Assembly (NCBI GenBank): GCA_964569715.1
Contig: CAZMUD010000004.1
Location: 1-37,454 of the forward strand
DNA length: 37,454 nucleotides
Direction: 5' to 3'
From: CAZMUD01 sp964569715
Lineage (GTDB): Bacteria > Chloroflexota > Dehalococcoidia > Dehalococcoidales > UBA2162
Part shown: one piece after another, positions 24,767 to 32,839 of the stretch
How the letters are laid out: each line of letters starts with the position of its first letter
How positions within the stretch are numbered: position 1 is the stretch's first letter
Position numbers and translations under genes: made by a program
Notes under the pieces: generated by a model
Seen by the model: the letters and a program-made list of their open reading frames with translations, nothing else
Databases searched by the model: none
What the model was told of the DNA's origin: nothing

Positions 24767-25573
24767 TTGAGTAACAGTCTGGATAAAGTTATCGTGGTTA
24801 AGCTCGGTGGGGCTACACTAGGTAGCCATGACACTGCTATTGAGGACATAGTTAAGCTTCAGCAGCAGAGTAAATCACTGATTATAGTGCATGGCGGCGG
24901 CAAATTGATAACTGAGTGGCTGGCCAAGCAGGGTATCTCCAGCCGATTTGTCCAGGGCGAACGGGTAACCGACCGAGCCACGCTCGAGGTAGTGATTTCA
25001 GTGCTAGCCGGGCTGGTCAATAAGGAGATTGTGGCCGCTATCAATGGCCTGGGTGGACGGGCGGTAGGTATTAGCGGCGTGGACGGAGCACTTATCGAGG
25101 GGAGGATTAGAGACAAAGAGAAGGGTTATGTTGGCGCAGTAACCAGGGTAAACACTGCTCTCCTGAAAGCTCTACTGGAAGCAGATTTTATTCCGGTAGT
25201 TGCCCCGGTGGGCCTCAATTCTTCAGATAGAACAGCTAACGCTCCACCAACACTCAACTTTAATGCTGATGCCGTGGCTGGTGAAATCGCCGCCGCCACT
25301 GGTGCTGAAAGACTCATCTTTTTGACGGATGTGGCTGGCATCTGTGACCAGTCAGGCAAGCTGTTACCTCAGCTATCACCCGGTGAAGCTGAAGCTTTAG
25401 TGGCTTCCGGTGTGGCTTCGGGGGGGATGATTCCTAAGATTAAGGCTTGCCTCAGTGCTCTATCCGGTACGGCAATAACCTGTATTATAGATGGCAGACA
25501 GCCCCACGCCTTGCTCAAGGAGATTGAGGGAGAAGGTGGTGGAACAACCATACAAGCTGTAAGGGTAGATTGA
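24767..25573 (+). CDS. argB: N-acetylglutamate kinase
   Basis: A 268-residue amino-acid kinase phosphorylating N-acetylglutamate, the second committed step of arginine synthesis. Its motifs are VVKLGGATL (K12), IIVHGGGKLITEWL and an NFNADAVAGEIAAATGA nucleotide-site segment. The start is a TTG with AGAGG six bases before it. The N-terminus begins right at the first beta strand. The long N-terminal helix that mediates hexamer formation and arginine inhibition in the arginine-sensitive class is absent, so feedback through this enzyme is unlikely. The stop codon abuts a repeat element. Confidence 0.93.
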   Translation: MSNSLDKVIVVKLGGATLGSHDTAIEDIVKLQQQSKSLIIVHGGGKLITEWLAKQGISSRFVQGERVTDRATLEVVISVLAGLVNKEIVAAINGLGGRAVGISGVDGALIEGRIRDKEKGYVGAVTRVNTALLKALLEADFIPVVAPVGLNSSDRTANAPPTLNFNADAVAGEIAAATGAERLIFLTDVAGICDQSGKLLPQLSPGEAEALVASGVASGGMIPKIKACLSALSGTAITCIIDGRQPHALLKEIEGEGGGTTIQAVRVD

Positions 25574-25648
25574 AGGGGCGAAGCCCCTCTTATACAACCG
25601 ATTTCCCCCTCTCCTTTGAAGGAGAGGGGGATTAAGGGGGTGAGGTAG
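25574..25648. repeat. Intergenic palindromic repeat, copy 6 (argB/argD)
   Basis: AGGGGC/GCCCCT with a GAA loop begins on the base after the argB stop codon. A perfect CCCCCTCTCCTT/AAGGAGAGGGGG palindrome and the tail ATTAAGGGGGTGAGGTAG follow. The first hairpin is the inverse orientation of the TTC-loop form. Confidence 0.88.
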
Positions 25649-25677
25649 AGTAACAATCTCACCACAGGAGAACAAAA

Positions 25678-26883
25678 ATGAGTAACTGGCAGGAGCTTGA
25701 GAAGAAATATTTCATGCGCACTTTTGACCGCATACCGGTAACCCTGGTTAGGGGGGAGGGGGCACGGGTGTGGGACGAAGATGGTCGGGAGTTTCTGGAC
25801 TTTGTTGGTGGCTGGGCAGTCAATAGTCTGGGGCACTGTCACCCGGTGGTTGCTGAGGCAGTAACGGAGCAGGCACACACGCTCATTCAGACCTCAAACC
25901 AGTTCTATACTATCCCCCAGATTCGCCTGGCTGAGCTTTTAGTTCAAAATAGCTGCCTGGATAAGGTCTTCTTTTGCAACAGCGGAGCGGAGGCTAACGA
26001 GGGCGCGGTAAAGTTAGCCCGTCGTTACGGAAAGCTCAAGTTAAACGGGGCTTATGAGGTCATCACGACGCTCAACTCCTTTCACGGCCGCACTCTGGCT
26101 ATGGTAGCAGCTAGCGGTCAGGCTAAATTCCAACAGCCATATCTCCCTCTGCCTGCCGGGTTTGTCAATGTGGAGTATAATAATATTGAGGCGATAAAGG
26201 CGGCTACCACCAATCAAACCTGCGCTGTGATGCTGGAACCGGTGCAGGGGGAAGGAGGAGTCAACCTGCCTGACGATAATTACCTAAAAGCAGTGCGGGC
26301 CTGGTGTGACCAGAAGGGTATCCTGCTTATCCTGGATGAAATTCAGACCGGCATCGGCCGATTAGGGACTCTATTCGGCTATGAACAGTATGGCATTGAA
26401 CCTGATATAATGACACTGGCTAAGGGTCTGGCTAGCGGCGTGCCAATCGGGGCTTTTATGGCTAAAGAAAAGGCATCAGTTTTTGTACCAGGAGAGCATG
26501 GTTCAACCTTCGGTGGCAACCCATTAGCCTGTGCTGCTGGTTATGCTACACTAAAATTTATTATTGACCATGATATTCCGAGGAATGTTAGGAAGGTGGG
26601 GCAGTACCTTATCAATAGTTTAGAAGGGCTGAAAAAGAAATATCAGTCCATCACTGATGTGCGAGGGCGCGGCTTGCTGGTAGCGATGGAGTTTAGCTCC
26701 GATATTGCTGGGTCAGCATTAACGGCTTGCCTTGATAGGGGTTTATTGGTTAACCGGGTGAAGCCTAATGCCTTGCGATTTATGCCTCCGCTCATTATTG
26801 GCAACGAGGAGGTTGATGAGGCGCTGGATATCTTAGACAATGCATTGTCCAATGTTGGCAAAGAAGTTGAAGGAGAGAGATAA
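25678..26883 (+). CDS. argD: Acetylornithine aminotransferase
   Basis: A 401-residue class-III PLP aminotransferase converting N-acetylglutamate semialdehyde to N-acetylornithine. The PLP lysine is K249 in TLAKGLASGVPIGAFM. The motifs FDRIPVTLVRGEGARVWDEDG, FVGGWAVNSLGHCHP, SGAEANEGAVKLAR and DEIQTGIGRLG match the ArgD group. The ATG has AGGAGA seven bases before it. It lies between argB and argG, with a repeat element on each side. Confidence 0.94.
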   Translation: MSNWQELEKKYFMRTFDRIPVTLVRGEGARVWDEDGREFLDFVGGWAVNSLGHCHPVVAEAVTEQAHTLIQTSNQFYTIPQIRLAELLVQNSCLDKVFFCNSGAEANEGAVKLARRYGKLKLNGAYEVITTLNSFHGRTLAMVAASGQAKFQQPYLPLPAGFVNVEYNNIEAIKAATTNQTCAVMLEPVQGEGGVNLPDDNYLKAVRAWCDQKGILLILDEIQTGIGRLGTLFGYEQYGIEPDIMTLAKGLASGVPIGAFMAKEKASVFVPGEHGSTFGGNPLACAAGYATLKFIIDHDIPRNVRKVGQYLINSLEGLKKKYQSITDVRGRGLLVAMEFSSDIAGSALTACLDRGLLVNRVKPNALRFMPPLIIGNEEVDEALDILDNALSNVGKEVEGER

Positions 26884-26892
26884 AAAAGGAGA

Positions 26893-27060
26893 GTTTAAGA
26901 GGGGCGAAGCTTCTCTTAAAATGGAACTTTGCCCTCTCCTTTGAAGGATAGAGTTTGGAGAAGGGATATAAAAGGGGAGCTAGAGGGGCGAAGCCCCTCT
27001 TATAAGAAAATCCTTCCCCCTTCCCCTTGATAGGGGAAGGGGGACTAAGGGGGATGGGGT
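26893..27060. repeat. Intergenic palindromic repeat array, copy 7 (argD/argG)
   Basis: Two tandem rounds: a degenerate TTTAAGAGGGGC...TTCTCTTAAA hairpin and a CCTCTCC half-palindrome, then AGAGGGGC/GCCCCTCT with a GAA loop, a CCCCCTTCCCCTTGATAGGGGAAGG palindrome with a GAT loop, and the tail ACTAAGGGGGATGGGGTAG. The first copy shows unpaired changes, the second is nearly intact. The argG ribosome binding site follows immediately. Confidence 0.85.
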
Positions 27061-27084
27061 AGAAAAGAATACAGGAGATTCAAT

Positions 27085-28332
27085 ATGTCAGATAAAGTAG
27101 CCCTGGCTTACAGCGGCGGGCTGGATACATCAGCAGCCATTAAATGGCTTAAAGAGAAATATAACCTGGATGTTATTGCCGTTACTATTGATGTGGGCAA
27201 TGAGCGTGATTTTTCGGCTATCCGCCAAAAGGCACTTGATGTCGGTGCCATCAAGGCAGTGGTTATTGATGCCAAAGAGCTATTTGTTAACTATTTCATT
27301 TTTCCAGCTTTACAGGCGGATGCCCTTTACGAGGGGCAATACCCGTTGGCTACTGCTCTATCTCGTCCGCTAATGGCTAAGTTACTGGTGGATACAGCCC
27401 TAGAGGAGGGAGCTTCAGCAGTGGCTCATGGCTGCACCGGGAAGGGAAACGACCAGGTAAGGTTCGAAGTGGGTATTAACGCCCTGGCTCCTGACCTCAA
27501 GATTATTGCCCCAGCCCGGGAATGGGGAATGACACGCGAAGAAACTATAAAATATGCCCGACACCATAATATCCCCATCCCCATTACCGTCGACAGTCCA
27601 TATTCAATTGACGAGAACCTTTGGGGGAAGAGTATTGAGTGTGGTGTTCTGGAAGACCCCTGGACTGAGGCACCTGAGGAGATATTTACCTGGACAAAGT
27701 CGCCTGCCAAAGCCCCGGATAAGCCAGACTATGTGGAGATTGGTTTTGAGCAGGGTAAACCGGTTTCCATTGACGGACAGGAACTGGACGGCATTACCCT
27801 GATTCAGCGGTTAAATGAACTGGCCGGCAGTCACGGTGTGGGCAGGATTGACCATGTTGAGAACAGGCTGGTGGGGATAAAGTCACGGGAGATTTATGAA
27901 GCCCCAGCAGCAGTTGTCCTGCTACAGGCGCACCAGGCACTAGAGGCTATGACCTTAGCCAAAGACCAACTGCGGTTTAAGCAAAGGGTGGCTACCGAGT
28001 ATGCCGACCTTATCTATAACGGCTTGTGGTTTAGTGCACTGAACCGGGATTTGGCTGCCTATGTTAAGAGCACGCAGCGTCATGTCACCGGAACAATAAG
28101 AATCAAGCTATTCAAGGGCAATAGTAGTGTGGTCGGGCGCAAGTCACCCAAGTCACTCTACAGCCTCGGTCTGGCTACCTACGATAAGGGTGACCAGTTT
28201 GACCAGAGCGCCGCCGCTGGCTTTATCCACCTGTGGGGTCTGCCGGTAAGAACTCAGGCTCAGGCGCAGCTCATCGACGAGCCGGAGGGACCCCTCAGCC
28301 TTCCGCCAGTGAAAAAAACGGAGGAAGGTTAG
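27085..28332 (+). CDS. argG: Argininosuccinate synthase
   Basis: A 415-residue ATP-dependent ligase joining citrulline and aspartate. The N-terminal PP-motif YSGGLDTS (residues 9-16), a GCTGKGNDQVRFE segment and an SRPLMAKLLVDTA citrulline/aspartate region are as expected. The length is normal for the family. AGGAGA sits before the ATG. The stop codon is one base from the argH start, so argG and argH are translationally coupled, the only arg pair here not separated by a repeat. Confidence 0.96.
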   Translation: MSDKVALAYSGGLDTSAAIKWLKEKYNLDVIAVTIDVGNERDFSAIRQKALDVGAIKAVVIDAKELFVNYFIFPALQADALYEGQYPLATALSRPLMAKLLVDTALEEGASAVAHGCTGKGNDQVRFEVGINALAPDLKIIAPAREWGMTREETIKYARHHNIPIPITVDSPYSIDENLWGKSIECGVLEDPWTEAPEEIFTWTKSPAKAPDKPDYVEIGFEQGKPVSIDGQELDGITLIQRLNELAGSHGVGRIDHVENRLVGIKSREIYEAPAAVVLLQAHQALEAMTLAKDQLRFKQRVATEYADLIYNGLWFSALNRDLAAYVKSTQRHVTGTIRIKLFKGNSSVVGRKSPKSLYSLGLATYDKGDQFDQSAAAGFIHLWGLPVRTQAQAQLIDEPEGPLSLPPVKKTEEG

Positions 28333-28333
28333 T

Positions 28334-29722
28334 ATGAGCTATATTCGTGGTCGTTTTCAAAAAGATACCAATAAGCTGGCAGCAGAATATACCACCTCAA
28401 TTCACTTCGACCGGCGTCTGTACCCCTATGACATCACTGGCAGTGTTGCCCACGCCAGGATGCTGGCCAAACAGGGTATAATCTCCAAGAAAGAGGCTGA
28501 GATTATCACCAAAGGGCTGGCTTCTATCAGAGAGGAAATAGAGCAGGGTAAATTTCAGTTTAAGCCAGAATTGGAAGACATCCATATGAATATCGAAGCC
28601 AGGCTCATTGAGAAAATAGGGGAGGTGGGGGGCAAGCTCCACACCGCTCGCTCCAGAAATGACCAGGTAGCTCTAGATTTGCGTCTATTCACTAAAGACG
28701 CAATAAGTGACACTTTACTCGGTTTGAAAAAATTTCAGCAGGCGCTGATTAGCCTGGCTGAAGCCAATAAGAGCGTGGTCATGCCGGGATATACTCATTT
28801 GCAGCGTGCACAACCAATTTTGCTGGCTCATCACCTTTTAGCCTATTTTGAAATGCTCCAGCGGGACATTGACCGATTTAACGACTGCCTAAAGCGAACC
28901 GACGTCATTCCTTTAGGAAGTGGGGCTATAGCCGGCGTAAGCTATAATATTGACCGGGAGTTCTTAGCCCGGGAGCTTGGCTTTAGCCAGCTAAGTCAAA
29001 ATAGTATTGATGCTGTCTCGGACAGAGATTTTATAGTGGAGTATGAGGCAGCCGCTAGTATCTGTATGATGCACCTCTCCCGACTGGCTGAGGAGATTAT
29101 TCTGTGGTCTTCAGCTGAATTTGATTTTATTGAGCTTGACGAGGCTTATGCCACCGGCAGCAGTATTATGCCCCAGAAGAAAAACCCCGATGTCGCCGAG
29201 TTGGTTCGCGGTAAGACAGGACGGGTCTATGGCAGACTTATGGCTCTGCTGACAACTATGAAAGCCCTTCCCCTGTCCTATAATAGAGATACGCAGGAGG
29301 ACAAAGAGGGCTTCTTTGACAGCGTAGATACACTGCTATCTAGCCTGGAGGTATTTACCGGTATGACTAGCACCCTGCGGGTTAAAGCTGAAAATATCGG
29401 GCAGGCAGCCAAGCAAGGCTATATTCTAGCCACCGACCTGGCTGATTATCTGGTTAAGAAAGGGGAAGCCTTCCGCAGCGCCCACGATATAGTAGCCAGG
29501 CTGGTGAGTTATGCTATGAAAAAGGGTAAATCTTTTGGTGAACTTAAGCTAACTGAATATAAAGGGTTTTCTCCCTTATTTGAAGATGATGTTTACTCAA
29601 TCACGGTAGAGTCGGCTCTTGCCGCCAGGGATAACATTGGTGGTACTGCCCCGGAAAGGGTGGCAGAAGCGTTATCCCGCGCCAAGAAAATGATAAGCTC
29701 GTTTAAGAACCCATCCCCCTGA
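28334..29722 (+). CDS. argH: Argininosuccinate lyase
   Basis: A 462-residue fumarase/aspartase-superfamily lyase splitting argininosuccinate into arginine and fumarate, the last step of the pathway. The signature loop GSSIMPQKKNPD is at residues 275-286, and the active-site HTARSRNDQVALD and TQEDKEGFFD segments are present. The C-terminus ends ...FKNPSP, and the last codons and the stop lie in a palindromic repeat element (see 29711). The natural C-terminus may therefore have been shortened or replaced slightly, which should not affect the active site. Confidence 0.95.
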   Translation: MSYIRGRFQKDTNKLAAEYTTSIHFDRRLYPYDITGSVAHARMLAKQGIISKKEAEIITKGLASIREEIEQGKFQFKPELEDIHMNIEARLIEKIGEVGGKLHTARSRNDQVALDLRLFTKDAISDTLLGLKKFQQALISLAEANKSVVMPGYTHLQRAQPILLAHHLLAYFEMLQRDIDRFNDCLKRTDVIPLGSGAIAGVSYNIDREFLARELGFSQLSQNSIDAVSDRDFIVEYEAAASICMMHLSRLAEEIILWSSAEFDFIELDEAYATGSSIMPQKKNPDVAELVRGKTGRVYGRLMALLTTMKALPLSYNRDTQEDKEGFFDSVDTLLSSLEVFTGMTSTLRVKAENIGQAAKQGYILATDLADYLVKKGEAFRSAHDIVARLVSYAMKKGKSFGELKLTEYKGFSPLFEDDVYSITVESALAARDNIGGTAPERVAEALSRAKKMISSFKNPSP

Positions 29723-29906
29723 CCCCCTTCCCTTAGTAAGGGAAGGGGGAATGTAAGTAAGAGAGGGGGCTTTGCCCCCTCTCTAAAATCTCTTCCCCTT
29801 CTTAGGATAGAGATGTGGAAGGAGAGTCAAAGAGAGGCGAAGCCTCTCTTAAAAACCACCTTCCCCCTCTCCAAGAATGGAGAGGGGGACTAAGGGGGTG
29901 AGGTTG
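29711..29906. repeat. Intergenic palindromic repeat array, copy 8, overlapping the argH 3' end
   Basis: An inverted tail (CCATCCCCCTGACCCCC) is followed by a CTTCCCTTAGTAAGGGAAG palindrome, a GAGAGGGGGC/GCCCCCTCTC hairpin (29761-29783), a degenerate CTTCCCC unit, an AGAGAGGC/GCCTCTCT hairpin with a GAA loop, a CCCCCTCTCC palindrome and the tail ACTAAGGGGGTGAGGTTG. The first bases encode the last ArgH codons and its stop. Confidence 0.85.
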
Positions 29907-29933
29907 ATAAATAGCCTATAAACGAGGTACATC

Positions 29934-30899
29934 ATGTCTGAGAGAATTGAAGAGATACTCCTTCTAATGAGAGATATGATAGATGAGTTCAAGGATGTCC
30001 ATCCTATCTCTGCTCGGCGAAATAGAGCTGTCCAAATTATTGCTGAACTCTGTCAAGTTAAGCCTGCGACGATTCGTGATAAATACTCAAGACAGCTTGA
30101 GATCAGCACAGACGAGTTTGATAGTTTATTAAGGAAACTGTTTGAAAACGAAGATAAAGAGATACTAAAGTTACTCAGAAAACATGGCGATAACAAAGAC
30201 CAAGTTGCCATAGATAACTTTGAGAAGTATCTGCAGAGCAAATTCGTCAAGCTTGCTCCCTCCATTCTATCAGCCGATTTCGCCCGTCTTGGTGAGCAGG
30301 TAGCTGAAGCCACCAAAGCAGGCGCTGACTATATTCACGTGGATGTTATGGACGGTCATTTTACGCCCAATATAACTATTGGCGCCCCGGTCGTAGCTGC
30401 CATTCGCCCCTGGACCAACCTGCCCCTCGATGTCCACCTTATGATTGAGGCGCCGGAGCATCATATTGACCAGTTTGCCGGTGCCGGGGCCGACATCATC
30501 ACTGTCCACATAGAAGCCTGCCCTCACATCCGCCAGGTAGTGCAAATAATAAAGAAAGCAGAGGTTAAGGCTGGTGTTTCCCTCAATCCAGAGACCCCAA
30601 TAGAGATGCTTGAGGAAATTCTTCCTTCTCTGGACCTGGTTCTGGTGATGACAGTTAATCCCGGCTTTGCCGGGCAGTCCTTTATCGAGGATACACTGGT
30701 CAAGATAGCCCGTTTACGGGCTGAGCTGGACAAAAGAGGGTTAGCCGCTGAGCTGGAGGTGGATGGTGGCATCAATGCTGAGGTTGCCCCCCGGGTGGTG
30801 CAAGCTGGGGCCAGAGTGCTGGTAGCTGGGGCAGCAGTATTTGGTTCAGGGCAGACGGTGAAGGAAGCACTAGGGAAAATACGGGCTAGCTTAGGCTAG
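29934..30899 (+). CDS. rpe: Ribulose-phosphate 3-epimerase with an extra N-terminal helix-turn-helix-like domain
   Basis: A 321-residue protein. Residues 105-321 are a complete Rpe barrel interconverting ribulose-5-P and xylulose-5-P: LAPSILSADF, H135 and D137 in HVDVMDGHFTPN, H168 in DVHLMI, and D277 in VDGGI, all metal/catalytic residues in their normal relative positions. Residues 1-104 are an all-helical extension not found in ordinary Rpe (about 215-230 residues). They contain RAVQIIAELCQVKPATIRDK (32-51), which reads like a helix-turn-helix. No start codon exists at the domain junction, so the fusion is real in this assembly. The extension is more AT-rich than the barrel. A repeat array lies immediately upstream. 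Confidence 0.88.
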   Translation: MSERIEEILLLMRDMIDEFKDVHPISARRNRAVQIIAELCQVKPATIRDKYSRQLEISTDEFDSLLRKLFENEDKEILKLLRKHGDNKDQVAIDNFEKYLQSKFVKLAPSILSADFARLGEQVAEATKAGADYIHVDVMDGHFTPNITIGAPVVAAIRPWTNLPLDVHLMIEAPEHHIDQFAGAGADIITVHIEACPHIRQVVQIIKKAEVKAGVSLNPETPIEMLEEILPSLDLVLVMTVNPGFAGQSFIEDTLVKIARLRAELDKRGLAAELEVDGGINAEVAPRVVQAGARVLVAGAAVFGSGQTVKEALGKIRASLG

Positions 30900-31089
30900 C
30901 CGACAGCTTTTTAGCCACTTTATGCTGAGTACGCAGGCATCTGGTGCACAGGTTGAGTCGTTTTTGCTCGCCATTTATAATAATAGTAGCCGGGTGAATA
31001 TTAGGCACCCAGCGACGATTAGTATGGCGTTTGGAGTGACTCACATTATGACCAAATTGGGGTGATTTGCCACATAAATCGCACTTCAA
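30886..31089 (-). CDS. rpmB: 50S ribosomal protein L28, zinc-binding form
   Basis: A 67-residue L28, beginning MKCDLCGKSPQFGHNVSHSK. C3, C6, C48 and C51 form the zinc ribbon of the Cys-containing (C+) type. The start is a TTG, required for this conserved beginning. The 3' end overlaps the convergent rpe gene by 14 bases, so the two genes share coding sequence on opposite strands at their ends. Confidence 0.94.
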   Translation of the reverse strand: MKCDLCGKSPQFGHNVSHSKRHTNRRWVPNIHPATIIINGEQKRLNLCTRCLRTQHKVAKKLSASLS

Positions 31090-31101
31090 TCTTTCTTCCC
31101 C

Positions 31102-31129
31102 TTGACCATTAGCTTAAATTTACTATAAA
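31102..31129 (+). promoter_or_regulatory. Putative promoter of the fakA-like operon
   Basis: TTGACC (five of six) and TATAAA (five of six) are separated by 16 bases, 53 bases upstream of the ATG at 31183. A second -10-like TATAAT occurs at 31138. The same AT-rich interval must also hold the divergent rpmB promoter. Confidence 0.5.
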
Positions 31130-31182
31130 ATTACGTCTATAATGGTATCACAGTTGAACAAACTTGACAAGGATGGGATAAG

Positions 31183-32817
31183 ATGAAACAAGTTGACTCC
31201 ATCAATGGGCAAGAATTAAGGGAAATGTTGGCTACTGCTACTAGCTGGCTGGAGAAGAGCGCTTCAGATGTTGACGCTTTGAATGTCTTCCCGGTGCCTG
31301 ACGGTGATACTGGGACCAATATGCTGCTTACCATGCGTTCCAGTATAGAGGAATCCCATCGGACTGGTAATTCCAGTGCCTCAACAGTAGCTCAAGCTAT
31401 AGCCAAAGGGGCACTGATGGGGGCTAGAGGCAACAGCGGGGTAATCCTGTCGCAAATTTGGCGTGGCTTGGCACAGGGTTTACAAGACAAGGAATCATTT
31501 ACCGGCAGTGACCTGGCCGATGCCCTGCAACAAGGCTCAACCATGGCTTACAAAGGGATAAGCAACCCCGTGGAGGGGACTATCCTTACTGTAATTAGAG
31601 AAGCCTCAGAGGCTGGCCAGGCACAGGTAGCCAGTGGCAATAATGACCTGATATCGGTTATGGAGGCTACAGTTAATGCTGCCAATGAATCGGTGGCTAA
31701 TACCCCCACCCTGCTTCCTGTGTTGAGGGAGGCTGGGGTGGTAGATGCAGGGGGGCAAGGTCTATATACCATTTTGGAGGGTGCCCTCCGCTACCTTAGA
31801 GGCGAGGCGGAACAGATGCAGTTCCGTAAGCCCCAGATGATTGCCAGTAATATACCCCAACCGGTCAGATTGCCACAAATGGCAGCAGTAGAGGAGGTGC
31901 CCTACGGATATTGCACCGAGTTTCTGCTTAAAGGGGAGGAGCTTAACCCAGATAGGATTAGGACGAGATTACGGAGGAAAGGAGAATCTCTAATTGTAGT
32001 CGGTGATGAGACTACGGCCAGAATTCATATCCACACCCTGGACCCGGGTAGTGTCATCCGCTATGCTAGTTCCTTAGGCACTATGCATCAGGTATCAATT
32101 CGGAATATGGATGAGCAGCACCAGGATTTCCTGGAGATGCAGAAGGAGAGGGCACCAGCGGTTGATATAGCTACCATCGCTGTTGTCTCCGGGGATGGGC
32201 TGGCCGATGTTTTTAGCAGTCTGGGGACGACAGCTATTGTCCCCGGTGGACAGACAATGAACCCCAGCACCAAAGATTTGCTTCAGGCGGTAAATGTAGT
32301 GGCATCAGACAAGGTTATAATTTTGCCTAATAACAAAAATGTAGTGCTTACCGCCGAGCAGGTTCAGTCTCTGACTGAGAAAAGAATCGAGGTAGTGCCT
32401 ACAAAAACAATACCACAGGGTGTGGCTGCCCTTTTAACCTTTGACTATGAGGCTGATTTTGAAACAAACGCCCAGCTTATGAAAGAGGCACAATCAACAG
32501 TAAAGACGATTGAAATTACCCGAGCCATGCGCTCAACTCAATTAAATGGACTGAAAATCAAGAAGAAACAGGCTATCGGCCTTCTGGATGGAGAACTGCT
32601 AGCGGCGGGTGATGATACTATTGATGTCCTTAATAAGATACTGGCTAAGCTAGATTTAAAGAAAACTGAAATAATTACCATCTACTATGGGGCGGATACC
32701 GAGCTAGCTGAGGCAGAGCAGGTTAGTGCCAGTATCCATGAACAATACCCCCAACTTCAGGTTGAGGTGGTTCAGGGCGGTCAACCCCACTATAATTATA
32801 TTGTCTCCATAGAATAA
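31183..32817 (+). CDS. fakA: DAK2-domain kinase, FakA/YloV-like
   Basis: A 544-residue protein. The N-terminal DAK2 (DhaL-like) nucleotide domain has NVFPVPDGDTGTNM (residues 34-47), in which D40, D42 and T43 are the magnesium and phosphate ligands of FakA, and GARGNSGVILSQIWRG. Middle and C-terminal regions (including GLKIKKKQAIGLLDGELLAAG) follow the FakA plan. FakA phosphorylates fatty acids held by a FakB protein. The two DegV-type genes immediately downstream are FakB-like, supporting a fatty-acid kinase operon for reusing exogenous or recycled fatty acids. Confidence 0.88.
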   Translation: MKQVDSINGQELREMLATATSWLEKSASDVDALNVFPVPDGDTGTNMLLTMRSSIEESHRTGNSSASTVAQAIAKGALMGARGNSGVILSQIWRGLAQGLQDKESFTGSDLADALQQGSTMAYKGISNPVEGTILTVIREASEAGQAQVASGNNDLISVMEATVNAANESVANTPTLLPVLREAGVVDAGGQGLYTILEGALRYLRGEAEQMQFRKPQMIASNIPQPVRLPQMAAVEEVPYGYCTEFLLKGEELNPDRIRTRLRRKGESLIVVGDETTARIHIHTLDPGSVIRYASSLGTMHQVSIRNMDEQHQDFLEMQKERAPAVDIATIAVVSGDGLADVFSSLGTTAIVPGGQTMNPSTKDLLQAVNVVASDKVIILPNNKNVVLTAEQVQSLTEKRIEVVPTKTIPQGVAALLTFDYEADFETNAQLMKEAQSTVKTIEITRAMRSTQLNGLKIKKKQAIGLLDGELLAAGDDTIDVLNKILAKLDLKKTEIITIYYGADTELAEAEQVSASIHEQYPQLQVEVVQGGQPHYNYIVSIE

Positions 32818-32839
32818 TAAGCACCTAGGAGGTCGCACA

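Noticed and set aside
16926..29906. A CRISPR array made of the regular repeats
   Set aside because: The units are palindromic and irregularly spaced, lie only between genes, and have no uniform unique spacers or cas genes.
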